From Methylobacter sp. (GTDB taxonomy: Bacteria > Pseudomonadota > Gammaproteobacteria > Methylococcales > Methylomonadaceae), in assembly GCF_004322395.1 (NCBI RefSeq), contig NZ_SCTW01000015.1, positions 1 to 64,000 of the forward strand: 64,000 nucleotides of DNA, written 5' to 3'. Under the pieces are notes generated by a model that did not search any database, was not told the DNA's origin, and saw only the letters and a list, made by a program, of their open reading frames with translations. This document shows positions 9,229-17,445 of the stretch, one piece after another. Both the position numbers and the translations under genes were made by a program. How positions within the stretch are numbered: position 1 is the stretch's first letter; the number at the start of each line of letters is the position of its first letter.

Positions 9229-11139
9229 ATGTTGACCAAATCGACCGACACTACTTTACGTAAAGCGCGTCATCTACTGGTTGAACGAGGGGAGTTACCG
9301 CCCTCCGAATTAGTAGGAGCCACGGTTTTGCAATCTTGGAGCCGCTGTCTTAATGCGGGTCTTGTGCCCATTGGCGGCCCGTCGGATGCGCCTTGTCTTG
9401 AAGGCTTCGAGTTTGCCCGCGCCGCCGACCGGCAGCACCTACTGATCGCACATGCTCGGCCAGTTATGGAGTACTTGTACTCACAGATACATGATTCCGG
9501 TAGCATGGTTATTCTTGCCGATGATTGTGGGGTACTGCTCGAGACCCTGGGCAACTCCGATTTTTTGGATCGTGCCGAACGGGTCGCCCTAAGGCAAGGT
9601 GCTTCGTGGCTCGAACAACATCGGGGCACCAATGGCATCGGTACGGCTCTGATGGAGAACAGCCCGGTGGTCGTTCATGGTTTCGAGCACTTTCTCGAAC
9701 GGCACAGCTTTCTTTCTTGCGCCGCCGTGCCCGTAGCGTCACCGAGTGGACGCGTTCTGGGTGTGCTTAACATATCCGGCGATAACCGAACCCGCCATCC
9801 TCATCCCCATACCTTCGGGTTTGTGCGAGCGGCAGCGCAGATGATCGAGAACCGCTTGTTCTACGCACTTCATGGCGACGCGTTACGGTTACGCTTTCAT
9901 CCGCTTGCCGAAGGTATCGGCACTATTGCCGAGGGTAAGGTCGCCCTGTCGGATGACGGCTGGATAGTTGGCGCCAACCAGTCCGCATTAGCCCTGCTGG
10001 GGCTGTGTCCTTCCGACCTTGGGACAACGCCGGTTGCCCATGTGCTGCAGGTATACCTAAAGGATCTGGTCCATTGGGGACTGCGACGCGGCAGAGAACC
10101 GATGCGAGTCATGCGGCACACCGGCGAATGCTTGTTTGTCCGTGTCGAATTGGGTCATAAGACTTTCCAAACCTTCATTCCTCGTGAACCCGAAGCCAAG
10201 GAAGATGCGCTGTCGGCGCTCGATACCGGCGACATGCAGATGAAAACCGCCATCCATAAGGCGCGCCGGCTAGTCGGAAAGTCCATAGCGCTGCTGCTGC
10301 GGGGAGAGTCGGGGGTCGGCAAGGAGCTTTTCGCTAATGCTTTCCACAATGCCGGGCTGCGGCGGGGGAAACCTTTCGTTGCCGTTAATTGCGCAACGCT
10401 GCCGGAAAGCCTGATCGAGACGGAGTTGTTCGGCTACGATCCAGGTACTTTCACTGGCGCTCGTAAGGAAGGCTCTCCCGGCCGCATACGTTCGGCGGAC
10501 GGCGGCACTCTGTTCCTCGACGAGATTGGCGATATGCCGCTGGCTCAACAAGCGCGGCTGCTACGGGTGTTACAGGAGCGCGAGGTGGTGCCGGTGGGAG
10601 GCATCAAGCCTATGCCAGTCGACTTCGACTTGGTCTGCGCCACGCACCGCGACTTAAGGGCCGAAATGGAAGCCGGCCGCTTCCGTGACGATCTCTACTA
10701 CCGCATCAATGGCTTCAATCTTAAATTACCGGCCTTGCGCGAGCGTAGCGATTTCGATGTGTTGGCAGCGCGCATGTTGCAGGAAATGGCCCCGGACCGG
10801 AACGTGATGCTCGATGACAGTATCGCAGCGGCCTTCGCCGCTTACGCCTGGCCCGGTAACCTGCGCCAATTGGTTAATGTCCTGCGAACCGCTACCGCCC
10901 TGCTCGACGAAGGAGAGAAAATCATCGGCTGGCAGCATCTGCCCGACGACCTCGCCGAAGAACTGCTGCTGGACCGGCATACGGCTGCATCTCCTGATGA
11001 GGCAATTGCAGCAGAAAACCTGAAAGAATTGTCGGAAGCCGCTGTAGCGCGTGTGATCGCCGCAAGCCGCGGCAACATGTCCGAAGCCGCGCGGCGCTTA
11101 GGCATTAGTAGAAACGCTCTATATCGCAGAGTGAAATAG
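9229..11139 (+). CDS. AcoR-type sigma54-dependent transcriptional activator
   Basis: A 636-residue bacterial enhancer-binding protein. Residues about 70-210 form a GAF-type sensory domain of the AcoR class (HRGTNGIGTAL). Residues about 335-570 are the AAA+ sigma54-interaction domain with Walker A GESGVGK (359-365) and Walker B LFLDEIGD. The C-terminal 35 residues are a Fis-type helix-turn-helix (MSEAARRLGISRNALYRR). The sigma54-contacting loop reads GTFTGA rather than the consensus GAFTGA. AGGA precedes the ATG. The gene is visibly richer in G+C than its neighbours. It lies directly upstream and codirectional with the CoM operon, so it is the likely activator; the inducer is unknown. Confidence 0.92.
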   Translation: MLTKSTDTTLRKARHLLVERGELPPSELVGATVLQSWSRCLNAGLVPIGGPSDAPCLEGFEFARAADRQHLLIAHARPVMEYLYSQIHDSGSMVILADDCGVLLETLGNSDFLDRAERVALRQGASWLEQHRGTNGIGTALMENSPVVVHGFEHFLERHSFLSCAAVPVASPSGRVLGVLNISGDNRTRHPHPHTFGFVRAAAQMIENRLFYALHGDALRLRFHPLAEGIGTIAEGKVALSDDGWIVGANQSALALLGLCPSDLGTTPVAHVLQVYLKDLVHWGLRRGREPMRVMRHTGECLFVRVELGHKTFQTFIPREPEAKEDALSALDTGDMQMKTAIHKARRLVGKSIALLLRGESGVGKELFANAFHNAGLRRGKPFVAVNCATLPESLIETELFGYDPGTFTGARKEGSPGRIRSADGGTLFLDEIGDMPLAQQARLLRVLQEREVVPVGGIKPMPVDFDLVCATHRDLRAEMEAGRFRDDLYYRINGFNLKLPALRERSDFDVLAARMLQEMAPDRNVMLDDSIAAAFAAYAWPGNLRQLVNVLRTATALLDEGEKIIGWQHLPDDLAEELLLDRHTAASPDEAIAAENLKELSEAAVARVIAASRGNMSEAARRLGISRNALYRRVK

Positions 11140-11153
11140 GGCCAACACAATCG

Positions 11154-11190
11154 CCAACTGCAAAAAGATGCAGGTTGGCTTATGAGATTC
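11154..11190 (+). promoter_or_regulatory. Hairpin and weak sigma54-like promoter upstream of the CoM operon
   Basis: CCAACTGCA (11154-11162) pairs with TGCAGGTTGG (11169-11178) with one bulge and a six-base loop. The right arm runs into TTGGCTTATGAGATTC, which has a good -24 GG but TC in place of the -12 GC at the correct ten-base spacing. It sits between the sigma54 activator and the first structural gene. The promoter match is poor and the assignment tentative. Confidence 0.25.
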
Positions 11191-11219
11191 ATCATACACA
11201 ACGTGGATAAATATATTTT

Positions 11220-12632
11220 ATGAGTACAGATACAAAAACCGAACTAGATGAAATCGCTATTTATGTTCAAAAAGCGCGTAGTGCCCAAAAAGAAATTGCG
11301 GATTACACTCAAGATCAAGTTGATGAGCTGGTAACAGCAGTATGCTGGGCTATCGTCCGTCAGGATCGCGCAGAAGAATTAGCGAAACTGGCTGTTGATG
11401 AAGGCGGTTTCGGCAATTACAACGATAAAGTGAGTAAGATCCGTAACCGATGCATGGGAACCCTGCGCGATATGCAGACAGTGAAAACGGTCGGAGTTGT
11501 GGAAGAAATCCCCGAAAAAGGCTTAGTTAAAATCGCCAAACCGGTCGGCGTGATTGCTGCGCTTATTCCTACGACAGGCCCTGACGCGACACCGCCTTTA
11601 AAAACGCTGCTGGCCTTGAAAGGCCGAAATGCCATCATAGTAGCCGCTCATCCCCGGACGCAAAAAACCACCGAACTCACCGTAAAGTATATGCGCGAAG
11701 CCTGCGAACAGGTAGGAGCTCCGGCGGATTTGGTTCAGGTTATTGAAAAACCCTCACTTCCGAAAACCCAAAAATTGATGCAGCAAGCGGACTTGATTGT
11801 AGCAACCGGCGGCGCCGCAATGGTAAAAGCGGCATACAGTTCCGGAACGCCCGCTTATGGCGTTGGAGTTGGTAATTCAGTTCATGTGATCGATGAAACG
11901 GCCGATCTGGATGATGCCGCCAATACCATTGTGACGGCCAAGAAATTCGATTATGCGACCAGTTGTCTGGCTGATAATTCGGTTGTAGCTCATGAGTCGA
12001 TTTATGACGACTTAAGCGGACGTCTGAAAGAACTGGGCGCTTATCTTTGTAGTGCGGATGAAAAAGACAAATTACGACGACTGATGTGGCCGACGCCTGA
12101 AAACCATATTCCTGACGTTAGCGTAATCGCAAAATCGCCGGCCTTTATCGCAAAGTTGGCCGGCTTCAATGTGCCGGAAGATTGCAGTTGTTTAGTCGTG
12201 GAAGAAAACGGCGTGGGCCCTGAGCATCCTTTTTCAGGGGAAAAACTGTCGCCGGTACTAGCGCTATACCAATACGTTGGCGACATTAACAATGCGATAA
12301 ACCAGGTTAACGCTATTACGGACTATCAGGGGCATGGCCACACCTGCGGCATCCATACGGTCAACGACGACCATGCGCTGGCCTTGGCAATGCAAACCAA
12401 GACTGGCAGGGTGATGGTCAACCAGAGTTTGAATGAAGGCGCGGGCAGCCCGCGAAACGGTCTGCCTTATACGCTCAGCCTAAGTTGCGGTACCTGGGGT
12501 GGGAATATAACGACGGAAAATGTCAATGCCCGGCACATGATTAATCTCACCTGGGTTTCCAGGCCGATTCAGCCAAGACCGATTGATGAAAAGAGTCTTT
12601 TTGAAATGCATTGGCAAAAGCACAGTCGTTAA
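11220..12632 (+). CDS. CoA-acylating aldehyde dehydrogenase (EutE/SauS-like)
   Basis: A 470-residue NAD(P)-dependent acylating aldehyde dehydrogenase, related to acetaldehyde dehydrogenase and sulfoacetaldehyde dehydrogenase (SauS). It oxidises an aldehyde to an acyl-CoA. Visible features are the cofactor segment PVGVIAALIPTTGP, LIVATGGAAMV, and the catalytic Cys249 in YATSCLADN. The C-terminal GHTCGIH, MVNQSLNEGAG and SCGTWGGN segments are typical of this subfamily. It is the first gene of the operon. In context the likely substrate is the aldehyde made from hydroxyalkyl-CoM (2-oxoethyl-CoM); acetaldehyde or sulfoacetaldehyde are alternatives. The ribosome site is weak. Confidence 0.88.
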   Translation: MSTDTKTELDEIAIYVQKARSAQKEIADYTQDQVDELVTAVCWAIVRQDRAEELAKLAVDEGGFGNYNDKVSKIRNRCMGTLRDMQTVKTVGVVEEIPEKGLVKIAKPVGVIAALIPTTGPDATPPLKTLLALKGRNAIIVAAHPRTQKTTELTVKYMREACEQVGAPADLVQVIEKPSLPKTQKLMQQADLIVATGGAAMVKAAYSSGTPAYGVGVGNSVHVIDETADLDDAANTIVTAKKFDYATSCLADNSVVAHESIYDDLSGRLKELGAYLCSADEKDKLRRLMWPTPENHIPDVSVIAKSPAFIAKLAGFNVPEDCSCLVVEENGVGPEHPFSGEKLSPVLALYQYVGDINNAINQVNAITDYQGHGHTCGIHTVNDDHALALAMQTKTGRVMVNQSLNEGAGSPRNGLPYTLSLSCGTWGGNITTENVNARHMINLTWVSRPIQPRPIDEKSLFEMHWQKHSR

Positions 12633-12696
12633 GTTGTTAAAAACTTGTTTTAAGTTACAGCGTTTTCAAATTCAGTTAGTTACTAAAGGCGTGACG

Positions 12697-12740
12697 GGAG
12701 TGCAAGCTTTGCTTGCCAGCGCAGGCGAAGCCTGCACTCC
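12697..12740. repeat. Long imperfect palindrome between the first two operon genes
   Basis: GGAGTGCAAGCTTTGCTTGC is followed by a near-complementary arm ending GCCTGCACTCC, about 20-bp arms with mismatches that can form G-U pairs. There is no T run. It resembles an interspersed palindromic unit, or an RNA hairpin that stabilises or attenuates the message between the dehydrogenase gene and the rest of the operon. Confidence 0.6.
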
Positions 12741-12844
12741 AGCGACAGTGACGACGACATAGCCATTTAACTGTGTAATTAATTTAAATTGAAATCACTA
12801 TAAGTGACTTGTAATAGAAATATCTAAATAGAGGTCTTGAGCAA

Positions 12845-13069
12845 ATGCCGGTTTATCTAATCAGATGCGATAAATGCGATCATCAATTTAAAAGCTTGGT
12901 TTTGGCTAATACTCAAGAGCCCAAAGAATGGGTGTGTTCCCAATGCGGCAGCCATGAAGCAAAACCGACTCATGTCTATGACGATCCGCATCCACTGGAA
13001 AACGACCATGGCGCAGGCTGTCCGTGTTGCAGCGGGATAAGCGGAATATTTAAAACACAAGTCAATTAA
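12845..13069 (+). CDS. FmdB-type small zinc-ribbon protein
   Basis: A 74-residue protein with an N-terminal zinc ribbon of the FmdB/CxxC_CxxC_SSSS type: CDKC at residues 8-11 and CSQC near residue 31. A second cysteine cluster CPCC lies near residue 60. AGAGGT precedes the ATG. Such proteins are found beside amide, sulfonate and C1 genes with unclear roles. Here it directly precedes the zinc-dependent epoxide:CoM transferase, so help with metal supply or regulation is possible but unproven. Confidence 0.8.
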   Translation: MPVYLIRCDKCDHQFKSLVLANTQEPKEWVCSQCGSHEAKPTHVYDDPHPLENDHGAGCPCCSGISGIFKTQVN

Positions 13070-13070
13070 T

Positions 13071-13132
13071 TATAAGGAGGTGTTCTTGATAACTTTGATT
13101 CATGGGTTGATTAAATCAACTGATCATTATTA
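13071..13132 (+). promoter_or_regulatory. Strong ribosome site, possible 15-codon leader peptide and palindrome ahead of xecA
   Basis: AAGGAGGT at about 13075-13082 is followed five bases later by TTG, opening a 15-codon frame that ends TAA at about 13131. Within it, TTGATT-A-AATCAA (13107-13119) is a perfect palindrome. The strong ribosome site serves no other gene, because xecA has its own AGGAGG at about 13161. This could be a leader peptide with an operator, or chance. Confidence 0.3.
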
Positions 13133-13172
13133 AAAAACCGAAAACAAAAAACTATAAATTAGGAGGTGCAGC

Positions 13173-14276
13173 ATGAATAAGGTACTGATTCCAACAAGTA
13201 TGGTAGGCAATTATCCCAATCCAAGATGGTGGGATGCAAAATTTGCAAGACATTTCAAGGGTGACCGGCAGCCGCCGGATGCTATGTGGCGGGAAGCGCT
13301 GGAAGACGCTATGGCGGCCATCGTGACCGATCAAGTCAATGCCGGCCTGGATATTATCGCGGACGGACGGTTACACGGCGATAACTATGCCGACGCTGCA
13401 CTTTATTATTATTTTAATCGCTTAGGTTATGACCTTTCCGGTAGCCATCTCGGTTTTCCGATCTACAGCCGATTGCATTCCGCCACGGTTACGCAGGAAA
13501 TCAAACGCCGCGGACAAATCATGGTCGAACAAGCCCGCGCTCTCAAACGGGCGACTGATAAACCGGTCAAAGTTCAATACACCGGTATTCAGGTGCTGGC
13601 GCAATGCACCAATGACCTACATTATTCTAACAGCCGCGATCGCGCGATGGCCCTTGCCGCTGCTATTAATGAAGATATTTTGGCGGTTGACGAATTGGGT
13701 GTTGAGTATATCCAGCTTGACGAATTTACCTGGCCTTATTTTTACGAAGATTGGGCAATCGAAGCGTTCAACCGCGCCGTTGCAGGCGTTAAAAACGCCA
13801 AGATCGTTTGCCATATCTGTTGGGGAAATTGGGGCGGCACGCCGGCTTATTATCCCGATGATAGCGTAGGCGCCGGTGAGGTTTTCGATTTAACAAAACG
13901 CGCCCAAGACGCTAAAAGCCCGAATCCGACAGCATCGGTGGTGCCTAAGTCTTATGAGGCAAAAATCGATGTCTTTAACATTGAAGGCATCGGCCGCATG
14001 TCGTTTGACGAATCGGGACTTGAACTGCTCAAGACTCATCCAATACCCAAAAATATGATGTTCTGGGCGGGCGTTATCGATGTCAAAAGCACAGTCACCG
14101 AAACGGCAGAGCAAGTTGCGGACAAAATCCGCAGTTTATTAACTGTGGTTCCCGCCGATCAGCTCGGTGTCACTACGGATTGCGGATTGATACTGTTACA
14201 GCGTTATATCGCCCAGGATAAGCTTCACGCCATGGTTGAAGGCGCAAAAATCGTCCGTAAAGAATTAGGTCAATAA
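13173..14276 (+). CDS. xecA: Epoxyalkane:coenzyme M transferase (XecA/EtnE type)
   Basis: A 367-residue protein of the cobalamin-independent methionine synthase (MetE C-terminal) fold; XecA of Xanthobacter is about 377 residues. It opens epoxides with the thiolate of CoM to give 2-hydroxyalkyl-CoM. The zinc ligands are present: His214 and Cys216 in CHICWGNWGG, and Cys337 in TTDCGL. The tryptophan-rich N-terminus (NPRWWDAKF) also fits. AGGAGGTG precedes the ATG. A MetE role is unlikely: the N-terminal half is absent and every neighbour belongs to CoM biochemistry. It should be the entry enzyme for epoxides. Confidence 0.92.
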   Translation: MNKVLIPTSMVGNYPNPRWWDAKFARHFKGDRQPPDAMWREALEDAMAAIVTDQVNAGLDIIADGRLHGDNYADAALYYYFNRLGYDLSGSHLGFPIYSRLHSATVTQEIKRRGQIMVEQARALKRATDKPVKVQYTGIQVLAQCTNDLHYSNSRDRAMALAAAINEDILAVDELGVEYIQLDEFTWPYFYEDWAIEAFNRAVAGVKNAKIVCHICWGNWGGTPAYYPDDSVGAGEVFDLTKRAQDAKSPNPTASVVPKSYEAKIDVFNIEGIGRMSFDESGLELLKTHPIPKNMMFWAGVIDVKSTVTETAEQVADKIRSLLTVVPADQLGVTTDCGLILLQRYIAQDKLHAMVEGAKIVRKELGQ

Positions 14277-14294
14277 ATTAACTAAAGGTGTGTT

Positions 14295-15062
14295 ATGTCG
14301 GGAAAATTACAAAATAAAACGGCTGTTATTACTGGAGCAGCCAAAGGGATCGGTTTTGAGACTGCGCGATTATTCGGAAAAGAAGGCGCGAAAGTCACCA
14401 TTATGGATATTGACGAACAAAGCGCGATTGAAGCCGCAAAAAAACTATGCGATGAAGGCATTGAAGCCTATGCCTTTCAATTGGATGTGACGAACGCGGA
14501 AAGCGTAGAAAAAACCTTCCAAAAAGCGATAGCGAATTATTCAGGCGTGTTGAACATTTTGGTCAATAACGCAGGCATCGCGGATTTCGGTACTGTAGAA
14601 AATACCTCTTTGGATGTTTGGAACCGCATTATGGCGGTCAATTTAAACGGTACGTTTTTTTGTTCCAAGGCTGCGATACCGAGCATGAAAGAGCATGGCG
14701 GCTCGATTGTCAATTTCGGTTCGGTTGCCGGAGTGGTCGGCATTCCGGGGATGGCGGCCTATTGTGCAGCAAAAGCCGCGGTTGTCGGCCTGACTAAACA
14801 AATGGCAGCGGATTATTCTGCGCAAGGTATCCGAACCAACTGCGTCTGTCCCGGCACTATAGCCAGTACTGCGCTCGGGCAACAACTGCTCGGTAGCGAT
14901 ACCTCTGAAGAAACCCAGAAAAAACGTTTAGCGAAATATCCTATAGGGCGTTTCGGTGAGCCGGTCGAGATTGCAGAAGCCGTATTGTTTTTAGCCTCCG
15001 ACCAAGCCAGTTTTGTCAGCGGCGCGGCTTTCAACGTCGATGGCGGCATGACGGCGATTTAA
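14295..15062 (+). CDS. 2-hydroxyalkyl-CoM dehydrogenase, SDR family (XecE-like)
   Basis: A 255-residue short-chain dehydrogenase with the glycine-rich GAAKGIG motif, NNAG, and catalytic Ser143, Tyr156 and Lys160. Family knowledge: the S-specific hydroxypropyl-CoM dehydrogenase of Xanthobacter binds the CoM sulfonate through Arg211 and Lys214. Here residues 211 and 214 are Arg and Lys (KKRLAKYP). The residue three before the catalytic Tyr, Arg152 in the R-specific enzyme, is Met. So this copy looks XecE-like. It oxidises hydroxyalkyl-CoM to the oxo compound with NAD+. It lies 18 bp after xecA. Confidence 0.85.
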   Translation: MSGKLQNKTAVITGAAKGIGFETARLFGKEGAKVTIMDIDEQSAIEAAKKLCDEGIEAYAFQLDVTNAESVEKTFQKAIANYSGVLNILVNNAGIADFGTVENTSLDVWNRIMAVNLNGTFFCSKAAIPSMKEHGGSIVNFGSVAGVVGIPGMAAYCAAKAAVVGLTKQMAADYSAQGIRTNCVCPGTIASTALGQQLLGSDTSEETQKKRLAKYPIGRFGEPVEIAEAVLFLASDQASFVSGAAFNVDGGMTAI

Positions 15063-15090
15063 AGGTCAATCCAAATAGCAATAACACTAA

Positions 15091-16656
15091 ATGGCAACTG
15101 CAATGGATATTTGGGGAGACTACTTTACTATCGCAAAGTGGCAAGACTTTGTGGCCGGGGCGCTGGAATCCGGCAGTAGTTATCCTGTTTTCAACATAAA
15201 CCCAAACGACGCCCGCGAATTTGACGCTATTTATCTGGGCGGCGGAGCCGCCGGACGCTTTGGTGCGGCTTATTTGCGGGCGCTTGGCGGGCGCGTGCTG
15301 ATTATCGATCGCTGGCCATTCCTGGGCGGCTCCTGCCCTCATCAAGCCTGCGTGCCTCACCATCTGTTTTCGGATTGCGCGGCGCAACTGATGCTGGAGC
15401 GCACTTTTTCCGGCAAGCTCTGGTTTCAAGATCTCAACGACAAAATGGTTTCTATCAAGGCCATCGTTGAACTGTTTCGCAGCGGCAGGACAGGCCCCCA
15501 TGCGATGATGAACTATCAAAGCAAAGAACAGCTCGGCCTGGAATTTGTATTGAATGCAGAAGCCAAGATCATCGATGCCCACACGATACAAGTCAATGAC
15601 AGCCAATTCCATGCCAAAAACCTGGTGCTGGCACTGGGAGCGAAACCGGTAGTGCCGGATGTTCCGGGCATTCAGTTAAAAGGCGTATTCAATTCCCAGA
15701 GTCTGGTTGAAAAATTGGACTATGAGCCGGGCAACACCGCTGTAGTTATCGGTGGCGGGAAAACGGCAATCGAATACGGCTGCTTTTTTAATGCCACGGG
15801 GCGACGCACTATTGTTGTTGCCAGACATCAAGCGATGCCGATGCTTAAAGATGCCGAATCCCGCGCTTACGCGATCAAAATGATGGAAGAACAGGGTATG
15901 GAGTTTCTGGAAAACGCGGAATTATCGGTTATTCACGGGGATGCGCAAGGCAAGGTGAAGACGGTCTCTATAAAAACTTCCGATGGCATCATCGATATCG
16001 ATACCGATTTTATTTTTATCGCGATTGGCGAGCAGGCCAATTCGGAGCAGGCCGCCCAAACATTGGGGCTGGAATTGGACGATAAAAGCGCCATCAAAGT
16101 AAATCGACGTATGCAAACCTCACTAGCCAATGTTTATGCAGTCGGCGATGTGACCGGGCCGCCGATGGAAATGTTTAAAGCCAGGAAGGAAGGCGTATGC
16201 GCCGCTAAAAATATCATGGGCCAAGTGAGCGAATATAAAGCGGCCGATTACCCTGATTTTATGCATACGCATTACGAGATCTGTTGGCTGGGGCTAAGCG
16301 AAGCACAAGCGCGTGAGCGCTATGCCAATGTAAAAATCATGAAATTACCGCCCGATAATCCCAACGGTCTCGATGTCGGCTTGCCGGCAGGCGACCGGAT
16401 GATGCTGTACTTGATGGCGAAGCCGCGGATGTCGGGCTTTCAAAAGCTGATTATCGATGGCGACACACGAAAAATAGTCGGCGCTATCCATATCGGTTAT
16501 GGCGCTAAGGACGGTTTTCAATACCTCAACTATCTGGTTAAAAATGGGGTAACGATAGATGACTTAGCCGATATGGACGAATTGTTTATCAGTCCCAGTT
16601 ATTTCATTCAATTGTGCCGCTTACGTGCCGGCGATATTCATTTTAATGACATGTAG
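15091..16656 (+). CDS. xecC: 2-ketopropyl-CoM oxidoreductase/carboxylase homologue (XecC type), His506-to-Tyr variant
   Basis: A 521-residue disulfide oxidoreductase flavoprotein; Xanthobacter XecC is 523. The redox pair is Cys82/Cys87 in CPHQAC, with His84 between them as in XecC and unlike lipoamide dehydrogenase. The CoM-binding arginines Arg56 and Arg365 fall at the same numbers, and Met140 is also kept. Near the C-terminus the XecC-type Phe is kept (DELF, residue 499), but the position of catalytic His506 is Tyr504 (SPSYF). The enzyme should cleave the thioether of an oxoalkyl-CoM by NADPH-driven reduction. The His loss suggests changed handling of the enolate, perhaps protonation rather than carboxylation. 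Confidence 0.9.
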   Translation: MATAMDIWGDYFTIAKWQDFVAGALESGSSYPVFNINPNDAREFDAIYLGGGAAGRFGAAYLRALGGRVLIIDRWPFLGGSCPHQACVPHHLFSDCAAQLMLERTFSGKLWFQDLNDKMVSIKAIVELFRSGRTGPHAMMNYQSKEQLGLEFVLNAEAKIIDAHTIQVNDSQFHAKNLVLALGAKPVVPDVPGIQLKGVFNSQSLVEKLDYEPGNTAVVIGGGKTAIEYGCFFNATGRRTIVVARHQAMPMLKDAESRAYAIKMMEEQGMEFLENAELSVIHGDAQGKVKTVSIKTSDGIIDIDTDFIFIAIGEQANSEQAAQTLGLELDDKSAIKVNRRMQTSLANVYAVGDVTGPPMEMFKARKEGVCAAKNIMGQVSEYKAADYPDFMHTHYEICWLGLSEAQARERYANVKIMKLPPDNPNGLDVGLPAGDRMMLYLMAKPRMSGFQKLIIDGDTRKIVGAIHIGYGAKDGFQYLNYLVKNGVTIDDLADMDELFISPSYFIQLCRLRAGDIHFNDM

Positions 16657-16666
16657 AGCCCCAATA

Positions 16667-17434
16667 ATGATGAATCGATTTCAAGGAAAACAGGCCGTTA
16701 TAACCGGCGGCGCTACCGGCATGGGTTATGACATAGCCAGACGTCTTGGCATGGAAGGGGCTTCGCTTGCGATATTGGACATTAACGAGGCCGCATTATC
16801 GGATGCAACCCAAGCTCTTCGTGCCAATGGCATCGTTGTCAAAGCTTATCAAGTTGACGTCTCCGACCCTCGCGAAGTGGCTGAAACCTTCTCTGGACTG
16901 ATTGCAGACTGTTCCGGCACGCTCGATATTTTGATTAACAATGCCGGTATTGTCGATTTCGGTACCGTTGAAACCACTGAATTCGATTCTTGGAATAAGG
17001 TCATGGCAGTCAATTTGAACGGCACGTATCTGTGTTCGAAGTTCGCATTGCCGGCAATGAAACAACAAGGCGGAACCATCGTTAACTTCGCCTCGGTGAC
17101 GGGGATGGTAGGTATTCCCAATATGGCCGCTTATTGCACGTCCAAAGCCGCGGTCATAGGTTTGACCAAACAAATGGCGGTTGACTATTCAAAGCTGGGC
17201 ATACGTGTCAACTGCATTTGCCCAGGCATGATTGCCGATACCCCCATGGGACGGCGAATTCTCGGAACTGACGAATCCGAGCAGTTGATGAAGTTACGAC
17301 TCAGTAAATATCCGATCGGGCGATTCGGTAAATCCGAAGAAATCGTCGCGGCGGTGTTGTTTTTGGCTTCCGACGAAGCCAGTTTTGTCTGCGGCTCCGC
17401 ATTTACTGTAGACGGCGCGATGACAGCTATTTAA
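16667..17434 (+). CDS. Second 2-hydroxyalkyl-CoM dehydrogenase, SDR family
   Basis: A 255-residue short-chain dehydrogenase, clearly paralogous to the one at 14295. Start taken at the ATG at 16667 (or the adjacent 16670), which aligns its numbering with the first copy; the longer frame overlaps xecC and has no ribosome site. It has GGATGMG, NNAG, and Ser143, Tyr156 and Lys160, and it also carries Arg211 and Lys214 (KLRLSKYP). Both SDRs are therefore of the S-enzyme-like type. The second copy may act on a different chain length or enantiomer, or may be redundant. Confidence 0.85.
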   Translation: MMNRFQGKQAVITGGATGMGYDIARRLGMEGASLAILDINEAALSDATQALRANGIVVKAYQVDVSDPREVAETFSGLIADCSGTLDILINNAGIVDFGTVETTEFDSWNKVMAVNLNGTYLCSKFALPAMKQQGGTIVNFASVTGMVGIPNMAAYCTSKAAVIGLTKQMAVDYSKLGIRVNCICPGMIADTPMGRRILGTDESEQLMKLRLSKYPIGRFGKSEEIVAAVLFLASDEASFVCGSAFTVDGAMTAI

Positions 17435-17445
17435 GGTTAAAACTT

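Noticed and set aside
13173-14276. MetE (cobalamin-independent methionine synthase)
   Set aside because: Only the C-terminal catalytic fold is present, and the neighbours are CoM synthesis and hydroxyalkyl-CoM genes; the zinc site fits XecA equally well.
15091-16656. Lipoamide dehydrogenase or mercuric reductase
   Set aside because: The redox motif is CPHQAC with a histidine, the CoM-binding Arg56 and Arg365 are present, and the C-terminal His-Glu pair is absent.
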